Below, piece after piece: positions 7,938 through 16,167 of a stretch of DNA of 64,000 bases (position 1 is its first letter; every line of letters begins with the position of its first letter). The notes under the pieces were generated by a model. That model saw only the letters and a list, made by a program, of their open reading frames with translations, was not told the DNA's origin and searched no databases. Origin of the DNA: Parasphingorhabdus halotolerans (GTDB taxonomy: Bacteria > Pseudomonadota > Alphaproteobacteria > Sphingomonadales > Sphingomonadaceae); the NCBI RefSeq assembly GCF_012516475.1, contig NZ_CP051217.1:1240001-1304000 (forward strand), written 5' to 3'. The translations under genes and the position numbers were made by a program.

Positions 7938-8534
7938 TCAAGCGGCGGCAGGCGTAAGCCATGGCTGCGCAGAATCGGTCTTTTGTTCGTGCTGTTCTAT
8001 GGCATCAGATTTCGCCATTGTCAGGTCAATTTCATCCAGCCCTTCCATCAGGCATTGCTGGCGAAATGGATCCATTTCGAAGACGAAACGATCCTGAAAC
8101 GGTGTCGTAACGCTCATGCTCTCCATATCAATGGTAATCGGGTCGGTTTTCGCCACGTCCATCAACCGGTCAATGGCTGCTTGCGGAAGCGCTATGGCGA
8201 GCAGACCGTTTTTAAACGCGTTGCCCGAGAATATATCCGAGAAGCTAGGCGCTATAATAGCCTTTATGCCCATGTCATCGAGCGCCCAGGCCGCATGTTC
8301 GCGGCTGGAGCCGCAGCCAAAATTATCGCCCGCAATTAATATTGGAGCGCCGATATTCTCCGGCGAATCAAATATATTTCCATCCTGTGCTCTTATCGAT
8401 TCAAACGCACCCCGGCCAAGGCCTTCGCGTGAAATGGTTTTGAGCCATTTGGCCGAAATAATAACATCGGTATCAACATTTTTACGACCAAATGGAATGG
8501 CGCGCCCTTCCACCCTTCTTACCGGAGCGCTCAT
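7938..8534 (-). CDS. leuD: 3-isopropylmalate dehydratase small subunit
   Basis: The protein has 198 residues with the aconitase swivel-domain pattern [18 protein letters not shown] near the N-terminus and [14 protein letters not shown] in the middle, both diagnostic of LeuD. With LeuC it isomerises 2-isopropylmalate to 3-isopropylmalate in leucine synthesis, in the cytoplasm. Its start overlaps the stop of the upstream 90-residue gene (ATGA), and leuC lies above that gene, so the three form an operon. The last 20 residues ([19 protein letters not shown] region) extend slightly beyond most family members. Confidence 0.95.
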   Translation of the reverse strand: MSAPVRRVEGRAIPFGRKNVDTDVIISAKWLKTISREGLGRGAFESIRAQDGNIFDSPENIGAPILIAGDNFGCGSSREHAAWALDDMGIKAIIAPSFSDIFSGNAFKNGLLAIALPQAAIDRLMDVAKTDPITIDMESMSVTTPFQDRFVFEMDPFRQQCLMEGLDEIDLTMAKSDAIEQHEQKTDSAQPWLTPAAA

Positions 8535-8803
8535 TCTTCTTCATCATTCCCGTAATAATCATCGGTGAGATCGTCATCATCCTCATCAAATACCGGTTCA
8601 TTCTCGTATTTCGTACCGGCTTTCGGTTTGGCCGATTTAAAATCATCCAGTTTCCTGATATTGTGGCGACCGGCATACATCAAGGCTGCCGCAACCGCAG
8701 CCGAACCAACGGCTGCACCGACTTTGGCGCTCTTTGACCATTTTCCAGACTTCGCTGAAGACGGTTTCTTGTCACTATCCGATTTTTTCTTGTCGTCAGT
8801 CAT
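8531..8803 (-). CDS. Small membrane-anchored protein between leuC and leuD, unknown function
   Basis: This 90-residue protein has a Lys/Ser/Asp-rich N-terminus (about 1-26), one hydrophobic helix with small residues ([18 protein letters not shown], about 28-45) and a very acidic C-terminus with runs of Asp and Glu ([19 protein letters not shown]). It lies 10 bases after leuC and overlaps the start of leuD as ATGA, so it is translated with the leucine genes. I do not recognise a family. The low-complexity tails suggest either a quickly evolving membrane protein or one that binds through charge. Confidence 0.7.
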   Translation of the reverse strand: MTDDKKKSDSDKKPSSAKSGKWSKSAKVGAAVGSAAVAAALMYAGRHNIRKLDDFKSAKPKAGTKYENEPVFDEDDDDLTDDYYGNDEEE

Positions 8804-8813
8804 TTTATCAACC

Positions 8814-10268
8814 TCAATTCATCAGTTCGCGCGCCAATTCACGCACGTCAGTAATTTTTCCGGTCACCGCAGCAGCGGCGGCCATCGCTGGAGACATGAG
8901 ATGGGTTCTAGCACCTGGTCCCTGTCGTCCTACAAAATTGCGATTGGATGTGGAAGCACAGCGTTCGCCCGGAGGCACTTTATCCGGGTTCATGCCCAGA
9001 CAGGCAGAACACCCCGGTTCGCGCCATTCAAATCCGGCGTCAGTGAAAATCTTGTCCAGTCCTTCCGCTTCGGCCTGTGCTTTCACCAGTCCGGAACCCG
9101 GTACGACTATCGCCCACTTGACGCCGGGAGCCTTTGTTCGTTCCCGCAAAACGTCCGCAGCGGCACGCAAATCTTCGATCCGGCTGTTTGTACAACTACC
9201 GATAAAGACATTTTCAACCGAAACATCGCGCATCTGCTGGCCAGCGTGAAGCCCCATATAGTCCAGTGATTTTTGCGCGGCATCCTTTTTGGAAGGATCG
9301 GCAAAACTATCTGGCGATGGCACACTGCCGGTAACGGCCACCGTATCTTCAGGGCTTGTTCCCCAGGTCACGGTTGGCGCGACATCAGTTGCATTGATCG
9401 TCACGCTTTTGTCGAATTGCGCGCCGTCATCGGTCGGCAATGTTTTCCAATAGGCCAGCGCCGCATCCCAATCCGCGCCTTTCGGAGCCATAGGGCGGCC
9501 TTTGAGATATTGAAAAGTCTTTTCGTCCGGCGCAATCAGACCAGCGCGGGCGCCCGCTTCGATCGACATATTGGAGACGGTCAAGCGGCCTTCAATTGAC
9601 ATTTGTTCAAAGACTTCGCCGCGATATTCGATCACCGATCCGGTGCCGCCCGCCGTGCCAATGACGCCAATGATATGCAAAATCAGATCTTTCGGGCTGA
9701 TGCCCGGACCAAGCAACCCTTCGACGTGAATTTCCATCGATTTGGAGCGGGTCAGTTGCAGGGTTTGTGTCGCCAGCACATGCTCGACTTCGCTGGTGCC
9801 GATGCCAAAAGCCAGAGCGCCCAACGCGCCATGCGCGGCAGTGTGGCTGTCCCCGCAAACCAGTGTTGTACCGGGAAGCGTAAAGCCTTGCTCCGGGCCG
9901 ATTACATGGACGATACCCTGATTAACATCGCTCGCTCCGATATATTTGATGCCAAAGGCTGGCGCATTGGCTTCCAATGCCTCCAATTGCGCGGCGCTTT
10001 CAGGGTCGGCGATGGGTATTTTGTTGCCATGCGCATCGAGACGCGCGGTGGTTGGCAGATTATGATCGGGAACAGCCAGCGTCAGATCAGGGCGGCGGAC
10101 CTTGCGGCCGGCTTTGCGCAATCCTTCAAACGCCTGCGGGCTGGTGACTTCATGAACCAGATGCCGGTCGATATAGATAAGCGCAGTGCCATCGTCCCGC
10201 TGATCGACAACATGGGCATCCCATATCTTCTGGTAGAGGGTTTTTGCGCCGTTCATAGTGGTGGTCAT
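8814..10268 (-). CDS. leuC: 3-isopropylmalate dehydratase large subunit
   Basis: This 484-residue aconitase-family enzyme has all three [4Fe-4S] cysteines: C359 in IGSCTNSR, and C420 and C423 in CSACLGMNP. The N-terminal [11 protein letters not shown] and [20 protein letters not shown] are typical LeuC signatures. It catalyses the isopropylmalate isomerisation with LeuD. The start could be ATG 10268 or the ATG four codons later. The gene is divergent from crtZ, with about 100 bp between them for both promoters. No leader peptide rich in leucine codons was seen. Confidence 0.96.
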   Translation of the reverse strand: MTTTMNGAKTLYQKIWDAHVVDQRDDGTALIYIDRHLVHEVTSPQAFEGLRKAGRKVRRPDLTLAVPDHNLPTTARLDAHGNKIPIADPESAAQLEALEANAPAFGIKYIGASDVNQGIVHVIGPEQGFTLPGTTLVCGDSHTAAHGALGALAFGIGTSEVEHVLATQTLQLTRSKSMEIHVEGLLGPGISPKDLILHIIGVIGTAGGTGSVIEYRGEVFEQMSIEGRLTVSNMSIEAGARAGLIAPDEKTFQYLKGRPMAPKGADWDAALAYWKTLPTDDGAQFDKSVTINATDVAPTVTWGTSPEDTVAVTGSVPSPDSFADPSKKDAAQKSLDYMGLHAGQQMRDVSVENVFIGSCTNSRIEDLRAAADVLRERTKAPGVKWAIVVPGSGLVKAQAEAEGLDKIFTDAGFEWREPGCSACLGMNPDKVPPGERCASTSNRNFVGRQGPGARTHLMSPAMAAAAAVTGKITDVRELARELMN

Positions 10269-10371
10269 AATGTCCTGTCAGTTCAATATGGTGTTTCGTT
10301 TAGCCAGATCAATCGTTCGTGCAAGTTAGAAGTGGCTTCAAAAGTAGATCAAAAGGTCCTATCTTCGATAG

Positions 10372-10887
10372 ATGAGCATTATTGCAATCCTCGTAACCAT
10401 AATGGCCGCCGTCATCATGATGGAGTTTGTCGCTTGGGGCGCGCATAAATACATCATGCACGGTTTCGGTTGGGCGTGGCATCGCGATCATCATGAGCCG
10501 CATGACAACGCGCTGGAAAAGAACGATCTGTACGGGATTGTTGGCGCGGCGATGAGCATTTCGATGTTTGTGGTGGGATCACCGATGATAATGGGCGTGA
10601 GCGCTTGGGAGCCGGGCACTTGGATTGGCTTGGGCATCCTGTTTTACGGCATCATCTACACGTTGATCCATGATGGCCTGGTGCATCAGCGGTATTTCAA
10701 ATACGTTCCCAAGCGCGGCTATGCCAAACGGCTGGTACAGGCGCACAAGCTGCATCACGCAACAGTCGGCAAAGAAGGCGGTGTGAGTTTCGGCTTTGTG
10801 TTTGCGCGCGATCCGGCGAGGTTGAAGGCCGAGCTCAAGCAGCAGCGCGACGCGGGAACCGCGATTGTGCGCGAAGCGGTCGGGTAA
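10372..10887 (+). CDS. crtZ: Beta-carotene 3-hydroxylase (fatty acid hydroxylase superfamily)
   Basis: This 171-residue membrane di-iron hydroxylase has all the His clusters: HKYIMH, HRDHH, HDGLVHQR and HKLHH. Four hydrophobic segments match the CrtZ topology. It adds hydroxyl groups to the beta-rings of carotenoids, making zeaxanthin or related xanthophylls, and so points to a yellow or orange pigmented bacterium. The ATG at 10372 has AAAAGG some 15 bases upstream, a weak ribosome site. No other crt gene is nearby. The last 50 codons reappear in degenerate form at 11747-11914. Confidence 0.94.
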   Translation: MSIIAILVTIMAAVIMMEFVAWGAHKYIMHGFGWAWHRDHHEPHDNALEKNDLYGIVGAAMSISMFVVGSPMIMGVSAWEPGTWIGLGILFYGIIYTLIHDGLVHQRYFKYVPKRGYAKRLVQAHKLHHATVGKEGGVSFGFVFARDPARLKAELKQQRDAGTAIVREAVG

Positions 10888-10896
10888 CAGCGCGAC

Positions 10897-11763
10897 TTGC
10901 CACACATCTGCATATTGACGGCGGCGCCCGATTATTTCGAGGATTCCAGCCCGGCGCGTGCGAACTATCGGCGGCTGCTGGGCGACGATATCAGTTTCCG
11001 CCACTGGACCGATCCTGGCGATCTGACGCATTTTGATCTGGTCTTGCCATTATTGGTCTGGGGCTATCAGCGCGATTGCCCGCGCTGGTTTGCATTGCTC
11101 AACCAACTCGAACAGCAGCAAATAAAGATCGCCAATCCGGTTTCGGTGCTGCGCTGGAACAGCGACAAATCCTATTTGCTCGCGCTCGAACAGGCTGACG
11201 TGCTGGTGGTGCCAACGATGATCAGCGCGGCCTTGACCGTGAAAGATTTAGAGCAAGCAGAGCAAAAATTCGGCACCGATGCATTGGTTATAAAACCACC
11301 CATTTCCGGCGGCGCAGATGGCACCTACCGGCTAAAGACAGGCGAATCTCTGCCCGAGGACATGGCCGGCAAGACAATGCTGATCCAGCCGTTTCAACCG
11401 GCGATCGCACAGGAAGGCGAATATTCGCTGTTCTATTTTGACGGACATTTCAGCCACGCCATCCTCAAACGCCCGGCGAAAGGCGATTTTCGCGTGCAGG
11501 AATTTCTCGGCGGATCGGAAGCCCGCATCGATTGCCCCGTCGGCGTGCAAGAGCTGGCGGTGCAAGCCCGCCGGGCGGCGGAACAGATGTTGGGCGTCGA
11601 AACTTTATTATATGCCCGCGTCGACATGCTCCGCGACCCCGACGGCCATTTCCGCCTGATGGAACTGGAACTGATCGAGCCATCGCTGTTTTTTGAACAT
11701 GCTGCGGATGGTGGGGCTATGTTTGCTGGTACAGTCCAAGCTAAATTATGCCAAGATGCTTAG
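10897..11763 (+). CDS. ATP-grasp protein of the glutathione synthetase/RimK type
   Basis: This 288-residue protein has the N-terminal pattern ICILTAAPDYFEDSSPARAN, the ATP-binding VIKPPISGGADGTYRL (about 130-146), MLIQPFQPAIAQEGEYSLFYF, and the metal-binding end VDMLRDPDGHFRLMELELIEP. These are the lysine, loop and acid residues of ATP-grasp ligases. The crtZ stop lies in the same frame 12 bases earlier, so TTG 10897 is the only usable start. The product is not known: homologues are called glutathione synthetase-like or RimK-like. The last four residues and the stop codon come from DNA that resembles crtZ (see 11747). Confidence 0.75.
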   Translation: MPHICILTAAPDYFEDSSPARANYRRLLGDDISFRHWTDPGDLTHFDLVLPLLVWGYQRDCPRWFALLNQLEQQQIKIANPVSVLRWNSDKSYLLALEQADVLVVPTMISAALTVKDLEQAEQKFGTDALVIKPPISGGADGTYRLKTGESLPEDMAGKTMLIQPFQPAIAQEGEYSLFYFDGHFSHAILKRPAKGDFRVQEFLGGSEARIDCPVGVQELAVQARRAAEQMLGVETLLYARVDMLRDPDGHFRLMELELIEPSLFFEHAADGGAMFAGTVQAKLCQDA

Positions 11764-11914
11764 CAAGGCACACAAGCTGCACGATTTTAACATCGGCAAG
11801 GAAGGCAGAGCGAGTTTCGATTTCGTCGTTGCTTGCGATCCGGCGAAGTTGAAGGCGGAGTTAAAGGTGCAGCGGGAGAATGGGATTGCTGTTTTTGGAG
11901 ATGTGCGATTTTGA
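11747..11914 (+). pseudogene. Decayed duplicate of the 3' end of crtZ
   Basis: The frame reads YAKMLSKAHKLHDFNIGKEG and then DPAKLKAELKVQRENGIAV. Intact CrtZ has YAKRLVQAHKLHHATVGKEG and DPARLKAELKQQRDAGTAI at its C-terminus. About 55 codons align without a gap, but the last catalytic His cluster has lost a His (HKLHD instead of HKLHH) and everything upstream of the alignment is missing. The fragment starts inside the last codons of the ATP-grasp gene, so crtZ and its copy flank that gene as direct repeats. It cannot encode a working hydroxylase. The alignment is read directly; unequal recombination as the cause is inference. Confidence 0.8.
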
Positions 11915-12414
11915 TTTCAGACTATACTCGCGATTCTTATTGTCAATGCGGCAAAGTCCACTGCCAAGGTGTCGGCCAACCAATTGTCAGCGGGATTTGC
12001 TATTGTGACGACTGCCAAATCGGTGCCGCGATGCTTGAAAATCTTGAGGGTGCGCCGCCGCTTCGCACAACCGATGGCGGTACTCACTATCTAACCTATC
12101 GCGATGATCGCTTCACCTGTGTCTCTGGCACAGAGTTACTCAAATCGTACAAGGTCGTTGCGAGTTCGCCGACAAGTCGCATGGTCGCAAGCTGCTGTAA
12201 TTCTGCGATGTATCTCAAATATTCCCGGGGCCATTGGACGTCGAGCTATGCTGCTCGGTTTGGCGATGGCGCTCCGCATGTAGAAATGCGTACGCAGACG
12301 AAATTCCGAAATTCCACGCTACCACTGTCCGAAAATTCAAAAAATTTTAGCGGTTTCGGTACTCGGCTACTCTGGCGACTCTTCGTTTCGCGTATCGCAA
12401 TGATGTTTAACTAG
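11911..12414 (+). CDS. GFA (glutathione-dependent formaldehyde-activating)/CENP-V domain protein
   Basis: The protein has 167 residues when started at TTG 11911, which overlaps the stop of the crtZ fragment and has GGAG 11 bases upstream; no better start exists. The zinc motifs CQCGKVHCQ and ICYCDDCQ near the N-terminus are those of the GFA/CENP-V fold. Such proteins bind zinc and sometimes form S-hydroxymethylglutathione or hydrolyse glutathione adducts, but most are uncharacterised. The middle and C-terminus are more divergent. It meets the GST gene end to end, overlapping by eight bases. Confidence 0.7.
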   Translation: MISDYTRDSYCQCGKVHCQGVGQPIVSGICYCDDCQIGAAMLENLEGAPPLRTTDGGTHYLTYRDDRFTCVSGTELLKSYKVVASSPTSRMVASCCNSAMYLKYSRGHWTSSYAARFGDGAPHVEMRTQTKFRNSTLPLSENSKNFSGFGTRLLWRLFVSRIAMMFN

Positions 12415-13039
12415 GCCGCGGCATCAACACTGGCCCGCCCAATTCCACAGTCTTCTGATAACCCGGCCGTGCGACCAACGCCTCAAAATAGCGTTTGCAA
12501 TTCGGGCGGTTTTCCAGCTGACCCAGCGCTGAGCGCCCTTCGAGCATATAGTGCAGATTAATATCCGCGCCGGTAAATTTGTCGGCGACCAGGAAATCCT
12601 TGCCTTCGAGTTCAATCTCCAGATGGTCAAGCAGCTTGTCGACCTCCGCTTGCAAAAACCCGCCCATAACTTCGGGCAATCCGCCGAGCATCGGCGCAAT
12701 GCCGGTGATGATGAAGCTCATCCCCATCGTGCCCTCGGCAAAATGCAGCCATTCGAGATATTTCGCTCGCTCCGGATGGTCCGGCGCCACGCCGAGCGCG
12801 CCGTCGCTGTGCTTTTCGATCAAATATTCAATGATAGCACCGGATTCGACCATCGTATGACCGTCCACCTCGACGGTAGGAGCTTTGGCCAAGCGATGAG
12901 CGTCTGCCAGTTCCGGCGGTGACCGCCGCGTTTTGGGGTCGCGGTGATAAACTTTCATCTCATAATCTATACCGGCCTCTTCACAGAGCCAGATAATACG
13001 GGAAGAACGGGAAAATCCGAGATGGTGTAGTTTGATCAT
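12407..13039 (-). CDS. Glutathione S-transferase (first of a tandem pair)
   Basis: This 210-residue GST has the N-terminal thioredoxin fold with SRSSRIIWLCEE (likely catalytic Ser/Arg region), the cis-proline KAPTVEVDG, the glutathione gamma-glutamyl site ESGAIIEYL, and the C-terminal helical domain with FTGADINLHYML. It transfers glutathione to electrophiles; the substrate is unknown. It is a clear paralogue of the next gene, identical in length and similar throughout, so the pair arose by tandem duplication. The 27-bp gap between them suggests one transcript. Confidence 0.9.
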   Translation of the reverse strand: MIKLHHLGFSRSSRIIWLCEEAGIDYEMKVYHRDPKTRRSPPELADAHRLAKAPTVEVDGHTMVESGAIIEYLIEKHSDGALGVAPDHPERAKYLEWLHFAEGTMGMSFIITGIAPMLGGLPEVMGGFLQAEVDKLLDHLEIELEGKDFLVADKFTGADINLHYMLEGRSALGQLENRPNCKRYFEALVARPGYQKTVELGGPVLMPRPS

Positions 13040-13066
13040 GAAAAGTTCCTTTTATGCGTTGCTGAA

Positions 13067-13699
13067 TTACGCCGCCAATCCGGGTACGATCGGTCCGCCC
13101 AACGCAATAGCCTTTTTGTAAGCAGGACGCGCCATCATACGCTTCGCATAATCATCCGATGCCGGACGATTGGCGAGCATACCTGCTGCTTTTGCCAGTT
13201 CGAGAACATACATCATGTTAATGTCCGCCCCTGTAAAGCTGTCGCCCGCAATAAACTCGCGGTTGTCCAGATGCTTTTCGGTATAGTCGAGCAGCTTGAC
13301 GACTTCACCTTCAACAAACGGCGCATAGCCCTCACCCAGCCCTCCAAAACGCGGTGCGAGCATCGAGACTATCACTGGATTGGCAATTGTGCCTTCTGCA
13401 AAATGGAGCCATTCGAGATATTCAGCGCGATCTTTTGATCCCACCGCTGGCGCGAGCTTGCCATCACCATATTGCTCGAGAATATATTCGATGATCGCGC
13501 CTGATTCCATCATCAGATTATCATCGATAATCACCGTTGGTGCCTTTGCCAATGGATGCACCGCTGCTAGATCAGCTTGCGCGCGCATGGTTTCGGGATG
13601 CCGTTGATGGCGCACCATTTCATATTCGACACCCAATTCCTCCAGCAACCAGATGATGCGGGTCGAGCGGCTATATTCCAGATGGTGCAGTTTGATCAT
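13067..13699 (-). CDS. Glutathione S-transferase (second of a tandem pair)
   Basis: The protein has 210 residues with SRSTRIIWLLEELG, KAPTVIIDD, ESGAIIEYI and FTGADINMMYVL, which match its downstream neighbour position by position. Differences are concentrated in the second half of the thioredoxin fold and in the helical domain, where the electrophile binds, so the two copies probably differ in substrate. ATG 13699 has GGAGC upstream. The gene is first of the pair. Confidence 0.9.
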   Translation of the reverse strand: MIKLHHLEYSRSTRIIWLLEELGVEYEMVRHQRHPETMRAQADLAAVHPLAKAPTVIIDDNLMMESGAIIEYILEQYGDGKLAPAVGSKDRAEYLEWLHFAEGTIANPVIVSMLAPRFGGLGEGYAPFVEGEVVKLLDYTEKHLDNREFIAGDSFTGADINMMYVLELAKAAGMLANRPASDDYAKRMMARPAYKKAIALGGPIVPGLAA

Positions 13700-13765
13700 T
13701 GGGGGCTCCTTGAGATTTGTTCCCAGCAGATTTGCGCCAAAGGATTGCTAGGGTCAACTACGCAA

Positions 13766-15252
13766 TTAGTGCCCGATGATCCCGAGGCTCTCAAACGGTC
13801 GCTCATTATCGCTATATTTCTCAACCAGCGTTGCGCTGGCTTCGTTCATGCCGATCAATTCCACCGTTTTGCCTTCATTTTTGAGCCTCTCGACGATTTT
13901 ATCGAGCATGCCCGTCGCCGAAATATCCCAGAAGTGCGCGTCGTGAACATCGATAATCACCTTATCGATACCGTCTTCGTTAAATTCCATCGCCTCGTAG
14001 AGCATATCAACCGAGCCAAAGAAAATCTGCCCGCCGAAAACGTAACGATGTGTAGTGATTTCGACGAAATCTTGAATCGTGACCAGCTGCCGCACTTTCC
14101 ATGCGAAGAATATGCCCGAAAGCAACACGCCCGTGAGCACGCCGATGGAAAGGTCATGCGTCGCCACCACCATCACCACGGTGGCGATCATCACGAAATT
14201 GGAAGGCCAGGGGTGATGGGTAATTTCGGTAAAACTCTGCCAGCGGAATGTGCTGACAGAAACAAAGATCATTACCGCGACCAGCGCAGGCATCGGGATT
14301 TGCGCGACCCATGGACCCAAGCCGACAATCAACACAAGCAGCATTACACCGGCGACAAAGGTCGAAAGACGTCGGCGTCCCCGGATTTGATATTGATAAC
14401 CGACTGACCGATCATTGCGCAACCGCCCATGCCGCCGATAAAACCAGTGACGAAATTGGCGATGCCCTGCCCATAGGTTTCACGCTTCTTGTCGCTACGG
14501 GTCTCGGTCATATCGTCCACGATGGATGCGGTCAGTAGCGATTCCAGCAAACCAACAGCGGCCATTGCCAACGAATAGGGCGCGATAATCCAGAGTGTTT
14601 CCCATTCGATGGGAATTTGCGGCACATGGAACCACGGCAAGCTATCGGGCAATTCACCCATATCACCAACCGTAAAGACATCTGCGCGGAAGATCATGCT
14701 GACCGCAGCCAACACGATAATTGCTGCGAGCGGCGACGGCACGAGTGTGGTGACTTTCGGCAGGCCATAGATAATCGCCAGACCGGCAGCGACCATCGCA
14801 TAAGTCTGCCAGGTAAATGCTTCGCCGGTGAGTTGCGGAATTTGTGCCATGAAAATGAGGATCGCAAGGGCGTTCACGAAACCGGTGATTACCGAGCGCG
14901 AGATAAAGCGCATGAGCAGGTCCAGTCTTAACAGCGCGGCTATCGCTTGAAAAATACCCATTAATATCGTGGCTGCAAACAGATATTCCACGCCATGATC
15001 GCGCACCAAGGGCACCACCAACACTGCTACAGCCGCCGTCGCTGCGCTAATCATGCCGGGACGTCCGCCAATCATCGAAATAATTACAGCAATCGAGAAG
15101 CTGGCATAGAGCCCGACCCGCGGATCAACCCCGGCGATAATCGCAAAGCCGATGGCCTCTGGAATCAGCGCGAGCGCCACAACCAGACCGGCAAGGAATT
15201 CGGTTTTGGGATTGGATAGCCAGTCGCGTTTAAAGTCGCTGTGAATTGCCAT
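13766..15252 (-). pseudogene. SulP family inorganic anion transporter with STAS domain, frameshifted
   Basis: The start is taken at [11 protein letters not shown] (15252). The first frame has the SulP core ([20 protein letters not shown], then PLAAI and GLLESLLTA) up to [10 protein letters not shown] and then goes out of frame, stopping at 14344. The rest, [20 protein letters not shown] and a C-terminal STAS domain (VIIDVHDAHFWDISATGML), is in another frame. The break is in CCCC on the plus strand at 14379-14382; one more base gives [13 protein letters not shown], the normal SulP junction. Such proteins carry sulfate, bicarbonate or other anions across the inner membrane. It is either inactivated or a homopolymer sequencing error. 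Confidence 0.85.
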
Positions 15253-15361
15253 AGGGCGCAGCCTTTGTATAAATTTGAAAAATGCTGCGGCGCAACATGG
15301 ATTGATGGGGTCTTTGACGGATGGGGCATGGCTAGTCAAGGATTGCGACGACAATCACCAT

Positions 15362-15442
15362 GTGCTCCGCACTTGATGCCGAGCTCTTCATATGAAGAGC
15401 ACGCGATGCCACTATCAGTGCCGCATCAAGTGGCGGAGCACT
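15362..15442. repeat. Long interrupted palindrome with an inner 18-bp perfect palindrome
   Basis: GTGCTCCGC-ACTTGATGC at 15362-15379 pairs with GCATCAAGTGGCGGAGCAC near 15424-15442 (18 pairs, one bulge). Inside lies the perfect palindrome GCTCTTCATATGAAGAGC (15383-15400) and a small CACT/AGTG stem. As RNA it would fold into a closed stem with two arms. It sits between two leftward genes (GST and SulP). No T run follows it, so it is not an ordinary terminator. It could be a palindromic intergenic unit. Confidence 0.6.
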
Positions 15443-15462
15443 AGACCTTGGCTAGTCTGTTG

Positions 15463-16143
15463 CTAAACCCGAAAATCCTCAATCACTGTCGCAACAGCTG
15501 CGATTTCTTCTTCATGATGAATTTCCCGCTCCGTTTCGGCAAGCGCCTGCGCTTCCCAGTGTTGCATAGCGGGATGGGCAATGATCTGGTCCACCCATTC
15601 CCGGCCGATGGGGCCGATACCCAGATCAAAGGATCGCACCCGAAATGCGACTGGAGCATAGAAGGCATCAACAATAGTGAATGTGTCTCCAGCCAGCCAC
15701 GGGCCGCCGAAGCTTTCCAGACCCTGCGCAAACAGCTCGCTGATGCGGTCCAGATTGCGTTGGAGAGGTTTTTCAATTTTGTGCAACCTTGCCCGTACGC
15801 CAATGTTCATCGGGCAGATATTTCTGAGCGGCGCGAAACCGCCATGCATTTCTGCCGCCGCACATCGCGCCCACATTCTCGCTTTGGCCTCTTCTGGCCA
15901 GCAACCTTCATGCCGCTCTGCGAGATATTCCATGATCGCCAGTGAATCCCAAATCGTCAGATCATTGTCCTTCAGGCAGGGCACTTGCCCATTGGGCGTA
16001 AACTCCCGAAACCGCTCGTAATTGTCTTCTTCAAAGTAGATAATCACGTCTTTGAATGGAGTGTCCAACGCGGTCATCAACACCCAGGGGCGCAACGACC
16101 AGCTGGAATAATTGCGATTGGCAGTGATCAATGTGTAAGTCAT
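15463..16143 (-). CDS. Glutathione S-transferase family protein
   Basis: This 226-residue GST is not closely similar to the tandem pair. Its N-terminus YTLITANRNYSSWSLRPWVL is typical of a separate GST group, with a Tyr-Ser-Ser-Trp-Ser active-site loop, QVPCLKDNDLTIWDSLAIMEYL as the glutathione site, and FTIVDAFYAPVAFR in the helical domain. The substrate is unknown. ATG 16143 is the only near start, and the gene ends 20 bases before the palindromic element. The M28 peptidase gene lies 24 bases upstream, so the two may be cotranscribed. Confidence 0.88.
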   Translation of the reverse strand: MTYTLITANRNYSSWSLRPWVLMTALDTPFKDVIIYFEEDNYERFREFTPNGQVPCLKDNDLTIWDSLAIMEYLAERHEGCWPEEAKARMWARCAAAEMHGGFAPLRNICPMNIGVRARLHKIEKPLQRNLDRISELFAQGLESFGGPWLAGDTFTIVDAFYAPVAFRVRSFDLGIGPIGREWVDQIIAHPAMQHWEAQALAETEREIHHEEEIAAVATVIEDFRV

Positions 16144-16167
16144 TTCAGCTCCCGCAAGACAACGGCC

